Positions 1 to 7,483 of a DNA stretch of 14,556 nt are shown here, one piece after another. Below the pieces are notes generated by a model that did not search any database, was not told where the DNA came from, and was given only the letters and a program-made list of their open reading frames with translations. Every line of letters starts with the position of its first letter. The first letter of the stretch is position 1. Location of the stretch: contig SOKC01000125.1 of NCBI GenBank assembly GCA_004376325.1, forward strand, positions 1 to 14,556, in the 5' to 3' direction. Both the position numbers and the translations under genes were made by a program. Origin of the DNA: Actinomycetota bacterium. Its GTDB lineage: Bacteria > Actinomycetota > Humimicrobiia > Humimicrobiales > Humimicrobiaceae.

Positions 1-34
1 GAGGCTTGGTCCTTTCAAATTTTTTCTTAGCCAT
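1..34 (-). CDS. tuf: Elongation factor Tu, 5' end only (runs off the window)
   Basis: Only the first 11 codons are present, reading MAKKKFERTKP, which is the usual EF-Tu N-terminus. EF-Tu is the GTPase that carries aminoacyl-tRNA to the ribosomal A site. An SD-like AAAGGA lies 6 bases before the ATG. The position just after fusA is the standard str-operon order (rpsL-rpsG-fusA-tuf), which supports the call more than the short peptide does. The G domain and everything else lie outside the window, so intactness cannot be judged. Confidence 0.9.
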   Translation of the reverse strand, partial: MAKKKFERTKP

Positions 35-82
35 AATATATCCTTTCTTTGTATTAATGTTAATTTAATTTATATTAATAAT
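35..82 (-). other. fusA-tuf spacer
   Basis: This 48-base A+T-rich gap holds the tuf SD (AAAGGA). A weak all-A/T inverted repeat, TATTAAT against ATTAATA, is also present. No convincing promoter or terminator is visible, so tuf is probably co-transcribed with fusA. Confidence 0.5.
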
Positions 83-2173
83 CTATACTGCAATTTTACT
101 TCCTTTAAACCTTTCAATAATTTCGTCTGCAATCCTACCTGGTGTTGGTTCATATTTCTTAAACTGCATAGTAAAAGTAGCGCGCCCCTGAGTTTTGGAC
201 CGCAAATCCGTAGCATATCCAAACATTTCATCAAGCGGCACCTCTGCTTTTATAATCCTATTCTTATTTCTCAGTGATACAGATAATATTTTTCCTCTCC
301 TCGAATTAATATCACCAATAACTTCTCCCATATACTTGTCCAGAGCAACCACTTCAACATCCATTACCGGCTCAAGTAAAATAGGAAGACATTTTTTCAT
401 ACCTTCTCTAAAAGCTTTTGACCCGGCAATCCTGAAAGCCATTTCCGAAGAATCTACTTCATGATAAGATCCATCTAAAAGTATGGCTTTAATATCAACA
501 ACTGGATATCCGGCCACCTCGCCGCTTTGCGTAGCATCTTCTATTCCCATTTCAATTGGCTTGATAAATTCTTTTGGTACAGCTCCGCCTTTTGTTTTAT
601 CCTCAAATTCAAATCCCTTACCGTATTCATTTGGTTCAAAACGAACAATCACATGACCATACTGCCCTCTTCCACCACTTTGCCTGATATATTTTCCTTC
701 TACTTGTGTTCCTTTAGTTATTGTTTCCCTGTAAGATACCTGAGGTTTACCTACATTTGCTCCTACACCAAACTCACGGAGCAATCTATCTACTATAATT
801 TCAAGATGAAGTTCACCCATACCTGAAATAATTGTCTGTCCGGTTTCATTATCGATTTTTATTCTAAAAGTAGGATCTTCTTCTGCCATTTTAGATAGCG
901 CAGTAGCTAATTTTTCCTGGTCGACTTTTGTTTTAGGTTCAATAGCAATTGATAACACCGGCTCAGGGAAACTAATAGATTCGTATTTAATAGGCTTATT
1001 TGGATCACATATAGTATCACCGGTATTTACATTCTTTAAGCCAACAACTGCTCCTATATCTCCACTATAAGCCTCTTTTAATTCCTCTCTGTTATTGGCA
1101 TGCATCTCCAGCAATTTGCTGACTCTGTTTTTATTACCATTATTTGCATTCAGTACCTGCATTCCACTTTTTATGGTTCCGGAATAGATTCTCAAATAAC
1201 TTAACTTTCCTACAAATGGATCAGTTGTTATTTTAAATACCAGGCCAGAAAAAGGTGCATCATCACTGACTTCCCTCTCAATTTCCTTTTCGTTATCCGG
1301 ATTAATCCCTTTAGGGGAAGGTACATCACCTGGAGACGGGAGAAAATCCACTACCCCGTCCAGTATTGGCTGCACCCCTTTATTCTTAAAAGCAGCTCCG
1401 CAAAGGACAGGAACACCATTAACATTTATAGTTATTTCTCTGATAGCTTTTTTTAATTCTCCTTCACTTATTTCAATATTTTCAACATATTTATTTAAAA
1501 TGTCATCATTATAATTAGCAATATTTTCAATAAGTTCCTGTCTGTATTTCTCCGCAGTAGATTTAAGTTCTGAAGGTATATCCTCATACTCGAATTTAAT
1601 TCCCATTTCATCTTTATATATAATTGCCCTCATACTGATAAGATCAATTATTCCTAAAAAGTCTTCTTCTTTACCTATAGGAATTTGTATGGGTAGTGGA
1701 TTGGCGCCAAGTCTTGTTTTAATCATATCCATAACATAGAAGAAATCTGCTCCACTTCGATCCATCTTATTGACAAAAGCAATCCTGGGAACATTATATT
1801 TATCAGCCTGTCTCCATACAGTTTCAGACTGTGGTTCCACTCCTCCAACTGCGCAGAATATAGTAATCATACCATCAAGTACTCTTAGTGATCTCTCAAC
1901 TTCAACAGTAAAATCAACATGTCCGGGAGTATCAATAATATTTATTTTATTATCCTTCCAGAAACAGGTTGTTGCAGCAGAAGTAATGGTAATTCCTCTT
2001 TCCTGCTCTTGTATCATCCAATCCATGACTGCTGCTCCATCGTGAACTTCTCCCATTTTGTAAGTCTTACCGGTATAATATAGAATACGTTCCGTTGTAG
2101 TTGTTTTACCTGCATCTATGTGAGCAGTTATACCTATATTTCTTGTATTTTTTAATGAAACCTGTCTAGTCAT
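83..2173 (-). CDS. fusA: Elongation factor G (translocation GTPase)
   Basis: EF-G uses GTP to drive translocation of tRNA and mRNA and, with ribosome recycling factor, splits post-termination ribosomes. At 696 aa it has full family length. The GTPase motifs are intact: P-loop AHIDAGKT at residues 17-24, switch I RGITI near 59-63, DTPGH at 81-85 and NKMD at 135-138. Domain III contains GMGELHLEI. Domain IV keeps the conserved GSYHEVDSSE segment, whose His near residue 571 corresponds to E. coli H583 at the domain tip. The C-terminal domain has EVPLDEMFGYATDLRS. It starts at ATG 15 bases after rpsG, with a GGTGA SD 6 bases upstream, so it is co-transcribed with rpsL-rpsG. Its place in the str operon marks it as the main translational EF-G rather than an accessory paralogue. 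Nothing is truncated. Confidence 0.98.
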   Translation of the reverse strand: MTRQVSLKNTRNIGITAHIDAGKTTTTERILYYTGKTYKMGEVHDGAAVMDWMIQEQERGITITSAATTCFWKDNKINIIDTPGHVDFTVEVERSLRVLDGMITIFCAVGGVEPQSETVWRQADKYNVPRIAFVNKMDRSGADFFYVMDMIKTRLGANPLPIQIPIGKEEDFLGIIDLISMRAIIYKDEMGIKFEYEDIPSELKSTAEKYRQELIENIANYNDDILNKYVENIEISEGELKKAIREITINVNGVPVLCGAAFKNKGVQPILDGVVDFLPSPGDVPSPKGINPDNEKEIEREVSDDAPFSGLVFKITTDPFVGKLSYLRIYSGTIKSGMQVLNANNGNKNRVSKLLEMHANNREELKEAYSGDIGAVVGLKNVNTGDTICDPNKPIKYESISFPEPVLSIAIEPKTKVDQEKLATALSKMAEEDPTFRIKIDNETGQTIISGMGELHLEIIVDRLLREFGVGANVGKPQVSYRETITKGTQVEGKYIRQSGGRGQYGHVIVRFEPNEYGKGFEFEDKTKGGAVPKEFIKPIEMGIEDATQSGEVAGYPVVDIKAILLDGSYHEVDSSEMAFRIAGSKAFREGMKKCLPILLEPVMDVEVVALDKYMGEVIGDINSRRGKILSVSLRNKNRIIKAEVPLDEMFGYATDLRSKTQGRATFTMQFKKYEPTPGRIADEIIERFKGSKIAV

Positions 2174-2188
2174 ATATAGTCACCTACA

Positions 2189-2659
2189 CTACCACCTATA
2201 GTGCGCAAAAGCCTTGTTTGCCTCAGCCATCTTATGTAAATCTTCTTTCTTTTTAATACTGCTTCCAGTATTACTGGCGCCATCTAAAATCTCGGCAGAT
2301 AACCTTGCAGCCATAGTCTTTTCCTTCCTTCTGCTTGCAAAATCAACTATCCATCTAATAGCCAGCGTACTTGCTCTTTCCGCAGAGACTTCCACCGGTA
2401 CCTGATAAGTAGCTCCGCCAACTCTTCTTGGTTTTACCTCCAGCACAGGCCTTACATTATCAAGACATTTATCCAGTATCTCTAATGGATTTTCTTTGGT
2501 CCTTTCTCCCAGAATTCTCAGACTCTTATATACTATATTCTCAGCAATGCTTTTTTTACCATCTGTCAGAACCTTGTTAATCAGTTGAGATACAACCCCA
2601 CTTTTATAAACAGGGTCTGTCTTTATTTTCCTTTTCGGAGGTTTTCCTTTTCTTGGCAT
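2189..2659 (-). CDS. rpsG: 30S ribosomal protein S7
   Basis: S7 is a primary 16S rRNA-binding protein that nucleates assembly of the 30S head and lines the E site. The product is 156 aa, the usual bacterial length. It begins MPRKGKPPKRK, has the signature LDNVRPVLEVKPRRVGGATY near residues 66-85, and ends AEANKAFAHYRW, typical of S7. The start is ATG, with GAGGAG 7 bases upstream. It lies 18 bases after rpsL and 15 bases before fusA, so the three are translationally close. S7 is the autorepressor of the str operon in E. coli, but this 18-base gap is too short to hold an E. coli-like S7 target, so I cannot say that control exists here. Confidence 0.98.
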   Translation of the reverse strand: MPRKGKPPKRKIKTDPVYKSGVVSQLINKVLTDGKKSIAENIVYKSLRILGERTKENPLEILDKCLDNVRPVLEVKPRRVGGATYQVPVEVSAERASTLAIRWIVDFASRRKEKTMAARLSAEILDGASNTGSSIKKKEDLHKMAEANKAFAHYRW

Positions 2660-2677
2660 TTATTAACTCCTCATAAA

Positions 2678-3049
2678 TTACTTTGGCTTCTTAGCTCCAT
2701 ACCTCGAGCGTGAAGATTTTCTATCTTCAACCCCTGCAGTATCTAACGTGCCCCTGACAATCTTATATCTCACCCCAGGTAGATCTTTTACTCTACCGCC
2801 TCTTACTAATACTATAGAGTGCTCCTGTAGATTATGACCAATTCCTGGTATATATGCTGTAACCTCAGCTCCATTTGTAAGCCTTACTCTAGCTACTTTT
2901 CGCAGCGCCGAATTTGGCTTCTTGGGAGTAGAAGTATATACTCTAATACATACACCTCTTCTTAAAGGATTTTCCTGAAGAGCAGGTGTTTTCTTTCTCT
3001 TTTTTAATCTTTTTCTTCCTTTTTTAACCAGTTGACTTATAGTAGGCAT
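2678..3049 (-). CDS. rpsL: 30S ribosomal protein S12
   Basis: S12 lies at the 30S decoding centre and affects accuracy of tRNA selection. The 123-aa product has the conserved start MPTISQLVKKGR, the segment TSTPKKPNSALRK at about residues 39-51, and RVKDLPGVRY at about 86-95. Lys43, Lys44 and Lys88, where substitutions give streptomycin resistance in other bacteria, are the ordinary residues, so the sequence predicts a sensitive-type S12. Asp89 is at the position methylthiolated by RimO in E. coli. It is the first gene of the str group and follows a 158-base spacer with its own candidate promoter. The ATG is preceded by purine-rich GAGG and AGGG blocks. Confidence 0.98.
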   Translation of the reverse strand: MPTISQLVKKGRKRLKKRKKTPALQENPLRRGVCIRVYTSTPKKPNSALRKVARVRLTNGAEVTAYIPGIGHNLQEHSIVLVRGGRVKDLPGVRYKIVRGTLDTAGVEDRKSSRSRYGAKKPK

Positions 3050-3093
3050 AAATACCCTATTCCTCTACCTCAATTTAACAATACTACTACAAC

Positions 3094-3146
3094 AAAAAAT
3101 GATTAATGATAACCTTTTTTGAAGACACGAAAAAAGAGATTATCAT
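3094..3146 (-). terminator. A+T-rich hairpin with trailing U-tract, possible terminator or attenuator between rpoC and rpsL
   Basis: In the transcript, AUGAUAA (3140-3146) pairs with UUAUCAU (3106-3112). After a two-base bulge, UC pairs with GG and U6 pairs with A6, closing a 9-base loop. Six unpaired bases then lead into UUUUUU at 3094-3099. The stem is about 15 bp but weak (mostly A-U), and the U-tract is not directly adjacent, so termination is probably partial. Readthrough would let str genes be expressed from upstream promoters. Confidence 0.45.
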
Positions 3147-3165
3147 CTAAAAATTAAAATGTCAA
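3139..3165 (-). promoter_or_regulatory. Candidate promoter for rpsL-rpsG-fusA-tuf
   Basis: A consensus -35 box TTGACA (3160-3165) is followed after 15 bases by GATAAT (3139-3144), which matches five of six -10 positions. The spacer is shorter than the usual 16-18, which lowers confidence. The -10 overlaps the 5' arm of the intergenic hairpin, so RNA started here would lack most of that arm. Confidence 0.4.
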
Positions 3166-3207
3166 TATAAAAAAATGGCTATTTTATAGTATTTTTTTAC
3201 TTATATT

Positions 3208-6200
3208 TTAGATATCAATTTCTATTTCTTTTGCTTCTTCATCCCCTTCTGGTTCCTGAAGGATTTCTATCTCATCTTTATTGTCCTCCTTATAGCCAGG
3301 GTAATCTAATTGATAGCCCCTATAGCTGCTCATGCCCGTTCCCGCCGGTATAGCTTTACCTAATATTACATTCTCCTTTAGTCCAGATAAATTATCTATT
3401 TTATTCTCCAAAGCTGCATCTGTTAGCACTCTGGTAGTTTCCTGAAATGATGCAGCTGAAAGAAAACTATCAGTCACCAGAGAAGCTTTGGTTATACCCA
3501 TCAAATTTTGAACAGCTGTTGCTGGTACTTTCATATTAGAAATTAATTTGTTATTCTCTTTTTCATAATAGAGCCTGTCTACAAGCTGTCCTGGAAGAAA
3601 ATTACTATCCCCGGGATCAATTATGGTAACTTTCTTCAGCATTTGTCTGACTATTACTTCTATATGTTTATCATTTATATCCACACCCTGGGCTTTATAT
3701 ACGTTCTGTACCTCTTTTACCAAATATTGTTCGCATTCCTTAATTCCGTTAATTCTTAATATATCATGAGGATTTCTTGGCCCCTCAGTTAATTGATCTC
3801 CTGCAGAAATCTTATCCCTGTTTTTAACCCTTAATCTTGCTCTAATCGGGATCTGATAAACCTTTTCCTGCTTGCCGTCTTTACTCTTTATGGTAAGCAT
3901 TCTAAATCTAGAATCTATATCTTCAATTTCAACCTTTCCTGATATTTCTGCTATAAACGATTGTTCTTTAGGCTTTCTGGCTTCGAATAATTCTACTACC
4001 CGGGGCAGACCGCTGGTAATATCAAGACCTTCAAAAGTTTTTTCATGCTTGTGAACATGTTTTTTTCTCTTAGCAGTAAGAATCAGTTTAGCGAAAACCT
4101 CTCCAACCCCAACATTTACTTTTTTATTTATCTGGAGTATTTCACCTTTAGGAATAATTACATCTACAATATCTCCTCTCTCCATCTGAACCCGGAAAAT
4201 TAATTTATGTGGAATATGTTCTATATTTATCTCAATAACCTCGCTTGTATCCTTCTCGGTGAGGTCGGCTTTTTTAATATTCAGCTCAGATAACAATTCT
4301 TTTCTGAATATAAGCTTTCCCTTAACTGGCGATTTTATAAACTTCTGGATTACAGTACTTGCTACTCCACCTGTATGGAAAGTACGCATAGTCAGCTGTG
4401 TGCCTGGCTCCCCAATAGATTGCGCTGCTATAATCCCTACCGCTTCTCCAATTTCAACCACTTTGCCAGTAGCGAGATCTCTTCCATAGCATTTCTGGCA
4501 AACTCCGGATTCTGCTTTACAAGTCATAACTGTACGCACTTTTACACTCTCAATATTGGCATGTATGAACTTCTGCAGGTGCTTTTCAGCAATTTCTTCA
4601 CCACCTTTTATTATATTCTTTTTAGTATTAGGATTATTAACATCTCCCAGACAGGTTCTTCCTATTAAATTAGTATTAGGTTCTCCCTCAAGAGTTAAAA
4701 CATAAAGATTTATACCATCCTCGGTCTCGCAGTCATTAATTTTTACCATGGTATCCTGTGCAACATCAACCAGCCGTCTGGTCAGATATCCCGAATCTGC
4801 AGTTCGTAGTGCGGTATCTGCAAGTCCCTGTCTGGCACCATGGGTGGAAATAAAATATTCCAAAACCGTAAGTCCCTCTCTAAAGTTAGATTTGATAGGA
4901 CTATCTATGATATCTCCTCTAGCATTTGCTACCAGTCCTCTCATACCTGCTAACTGACGGAGCTGTTTTATATTTCCTCTAGCACCGGATGTAGCCATCA
5001 TATAAACCGAATTAAATTTGTTAAAATTCTTTTCCATAGCGCTGGCTACGCTTTCATTAGCCTGTGACCATGTTTGTATCAATGATTGATGTCTTTCAAA
5101 TTCTGTTATCAAACCTTGCCTGTAATAATCCTCAATTCTTTCAACTTTTTTCTCCACACTGCTTAAAATACTGGCTTTTTCAGGTGGTACATCTATATCA
5201 TCTATTCCTATAGTAATACCTGACCTGGTGGAATATTTAAATCCTGTTTGTTTAATAGCATCCAGTGTCTCAGTAACAACATTTTGAGGGAATTTGTTTA
5301 TGCATTCAGCAGTAATATCAATAAGTTCTTTTTTAGATATTTCTTTATTAATAAATTTGTAATCCTCTGGCAGCAATTCGTTAAATATTATTCTTCCAAC
5401 TGTGGTCTTGATTACTTTCTCCTCAATTTTCACTTTAATAGGTGTATGCAAAGATATAAAACCATAATCAAAATCTAAAATAGCATCCTGGGTATTATTA
5501 TAAAATCTCTCCTTTCCTTCTGATTCTTCTCTTTCTGAAGTCAAATAATATATTCCCAGAATCATATCTTGAGAAGGAACAACAATCGGTTGGCCATTTG
5601 CAGGAGATAATATATTATTTACAGACAACATTAAAATCATTGCTTCAGCTTTTGCCTCATTTGATAAAGGTACATGAACAGCCATCTGGTCGCCATCAAA
5701 ATCTGCATTAAATGGGGGACAAACCATAGGATGAATTTGTATAGCCTTACCCTCTACCAGTACAGGCATAAACGCTTGTATACCAAGCCGGTGAAGTGTT
5801 GGCGCACGGTTAAGCAGGACAGGATGATTTTTAATTACCTCTTCTAATATATCCCAGACTTCATTACTTTCTTTCTCTACCATAGTCTTGGCGCTCTTTA
5901 TATTCTGGGCAAATCCCTCATCAACTAATTTCTTCATAACAAAGGGCTTGAATAGTTCCAAAGCTATTTTCTTTGGAAGCCCACATTGTTCCAGCTTAAG
6001 ATTGGGATTAACTACAATAACCGATCTTCCTGAATAATCCACCCTTTTACCTAAAAGGTTCTGTCTGAATCTACCCTGTTTGCCCTTAAGCATATCACTT
6101 AAAGACTTAAGTGGCCTGTTTCCAGCACCAACTACAGCCCGGCCTCTTCTTCCATTATCAAAAAGTGCATCAACGGCTTCCTGAAGCATTCTCTTTTCAT

Positions 6201-7428
6201 TGTTAATAATTATTTCAGGGGCATCCAGTTCTAGTAGTTTCTTAAGCCTGTTATTTCTATTAATAACTCTTCTGTACAGGTCATTCAAATCAGATGTGGC
6301 AAATCTTCCACCATCTAACTGAACCATAGGCCTCAAGTCCGGGGGAATTACGGGGAGTATATCCAGAATCATATATTCTGGCTTATTGTCCAATTTCATA
6401 AGCGAAGATAATATTTTTAGTCTCTTTATACTCCTGATTCTTTTCTGGCCTTTGGACTTCTTCACAGTTTCCTTAAGGTCCTCGACTTCTTTTTTGCAAT
6501 CAATATTTTTCAGTAGTTCTTTTGTAGCCTCTGCACCCATTCCACCTTTAAAATACCGTCCATAAATTTCTTTCATTTTCTTAAAAAGAGCTTCGTCAGA
6601 GACCAGCATCTTTTCCTCTAAATTAAAGAAAAAAGTATCAGCTCTTTTTATCAGATCAATTTCTTCCTGATATATTTCCTCCTCTTCTTCCAGGAGCATC
6701 TCTGTCTCTTTTAACATTTTCGCTTTCTTTGCCTCTAAATCCAATTCAGGAATTTTTTTCTCTCCAATCTTATCATCTATATCATTTTCATCTTTTTTAA
6801 AATCTTCATCTACTTTCTTATTTGCTTTCCGAACTTCAATTAAACTTTTTTTATCACCAATTTTATTATTTTCACTTATAAAATTATCTTTATTTAATTT
6901 TAATTCTTCCAGTCTTAGCTGGTGCAATTCCTTTGCCCTGTCAAGAGCCTTCTGGTATAACTTTTTAACTTCCTCTTCCTCAGCAGCTATTTTCTCTCTG
7001 TTGATACTGGTTATAATATAGGAATCAAAGTAGAGAACTTTTTCCAAATCCTTGGGGCTGATATCCAGAACATATCCCATCCTGCTGGGAACTCCTTTGA
7101 AAAACCATATATGTGAAACCGGAGATGCAAGCCCAATATGCCCCATTCTTTCCCTTCTTACATTAGATCTGGTTACTTCAACCCCGCATCTCTCACAAAT
7201 TATTCCCTTGAATCTTACCCTTTTATACTTCCCGCAGTAACATTCCCAGTCTTTGGTGGGGCCAAAAATTCTCTCACAGAATAGCCCATCTTTTTCCGGC
7301 TTTAATGTCCTATAATTTATAGTTTCAGGCTTTTTAACCTCGCCATTGGACCATGATCTAATTTTTTCTGGTGAAACAAGCCCAATTTTTAAAGCATCAA
7401 AATTATTTACATCTATGCTTACAACCAT
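3208..7428 (-). CDS. rpoC: DNA-directed RNA polymerase subunit beta'
   Basis: Beta' carries the RNA polymerase active site and the DNA clamp. The 1406-aa product has zinc site 1 at Cys63, Cys65, Cys78 and Cys81. The catalytic NADFDGDQ has its three Mg-binding Asp near residues 576, 578 and 580. The bridge-helix region is near 830-890 and zinc site 2 uses Cys near 899, 969, 976 and 979. The trigger loop PGTQLTMRTFHTGG lies near 1007-1020. The active site sits about 116 residues later than in E. coli because residues about 145-290 contain a charged, predicted helical insertion. The last 30 or so residues form an acidic tail ending EIEIDI. The ATG start has GGAGGG 9 bases upstream, and the gene lies 55 bases after rpoB. 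No frameshift or missing core motif is seen. Confidence 0.98.
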   Translation of the reverse strand: MVVSIDVNNFDALKIGLVSPEKIRSWSNGEVKKPETINYRTLKPEKDGLFCERIFGPTKDWECYCGKYKRVRFKGIICERCGVEVTRSNVRRERMGHIGLASPVSHIWFFKGVPSRMGYVLDISPKDLEKVLYFDSYIITSINREKIAAEEEEVKKLYQKALDRAKELHQLRLEELKLNKDNFISENNKIGDKKSLIEVRKANKKVDEDFKKDENDIDDKIGEKKIPELDLEAKKAKMLKETEMLLEEEEEIYQEEIDLIKRADTFFFNLEEKMLVSDEALFKKMKEIYGRYFKGGMGAEATKELLKNIDCKKEVEDLKETVKKSKGQKRIRSIKRLKILSSLMKLDNKPEYMILDILPVIPPDLRPMVQLDGGRFATSDLNDLYRRVINRNNRLKKLLELDAPEIIINNEKRMLQEAVDALFDNGRRGRAVVGAGNRPLKSLSDMLKGKQGRFRQNLLGKRVDYSGRSVIVVNPNLKLEQCGLPKKIALELFKPFVMKKLVDEGFAQNIKSAKTMVEKESNEVWDILEEVIKNHPVLLNRAPTLHRLGIQAFMPVLVEGKAIQIHPMVCPPFNADFDGDQMAVHVPLSNEAKAEAMILMLSVNNILSPANGQPIVVPSQDMILGIYYLTSEREESEGKERFYNNTQDAILDFDYGFISLHTPIKVKIEEKVIKTTVGRIIFNELLPEDYKFINKEISKKELIDITAECINKFPQNVVTETLDAIKQTGFKYSTRSGITIGIDDIDVPPEKASILSSVEKKVERIEDYYRQGLITEFERHQSLIQTWSQANESVASAMEKNFNKFNSVYMMATSGARGNIKQLRQLAGMRGLVANARGDIIDSPIKSNFREGLTVLEYFISTHGARQGLADTALRTADSGYLTRRLVDVAQDTMVKINDCETEDGINLYVLTLEGEPNTNLIGRTCLGDVNNPNTKKNIIKGGEEIAEKHLQKFIHANIESVKVRTVMTCKAESGVCQKCYGRDLATGKVVEIGEAVGIIAAQSIGEPGTQLTMRTFHTGGVASTVIQKFIKSPVKGKLIFRKELLSELNIKKADLTEKDTSEVIEINIEHIPHKLIFRVQMERGDIVDVIIPKGEILQINKKVNVGVGEVFAKLILTAKRKKHVHKHEKTFEGLDITSGLPRVVELFEARKPKEQSFIAEISGKVEIEDIDSRFRMLTIKSKDGKQEKVYQIPIRARLRVKNRDKISAGDQLTEGPRNPHDILRINGIKECEQYLVKEVQNVYKAQGVDINDKHIEVIVRQMLKKVTIIDPGDSNFLPGQLVDRLYYEKENNKLISNMKVPATAVQNLMGITKASLVTDSFLSAASFQETTRVLTDAALENKIDNLSGLKENVILGKAIPAGTGMSSYRGYQLDYPGYKEDNKDEIEILQEPEGDEEAKEIEIDI

Positions 7429-7453
7429 TTACAAAATCCCTCCAAATTAATTA

Positions 7454-7477
7454 GATTAGTACTGCCCAATACTAATC
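7454..7477 (-). promoter_or_regulatory. Perfect hairpin in the rpoB-rpoC gap
   Basis: GATTAGTA and TACTAATC form a perfect 8-bp stem around the 8-base loop TTGGGCAG (transcript strand). It lies just after the rpoB stop and before the rpoC SD. No U-tract follows, so it is not an intrinsic terminator. An RNA-processing or mRNA-stabilising hairpin is more likely, but its function is not shown by the sequence. Confidence 0.5.
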
Positions 7478-7483
7478 ATTATT

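Larger units (their letters stand above)
3050..3207 (-). other. rpoC-rpsL intergenic region
   Basis: This 158-base gap separates the RNA polymerase genes from the str genes. It carries a candidate promoter, an A+T-rich hairpin followed by a U-tract, and the rpsL ribosome-binding region. In many Bacilli and Clostridia a small L7Ae-family gene sits here. No such ORF is visible on either strand. Confidence 0.6.
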
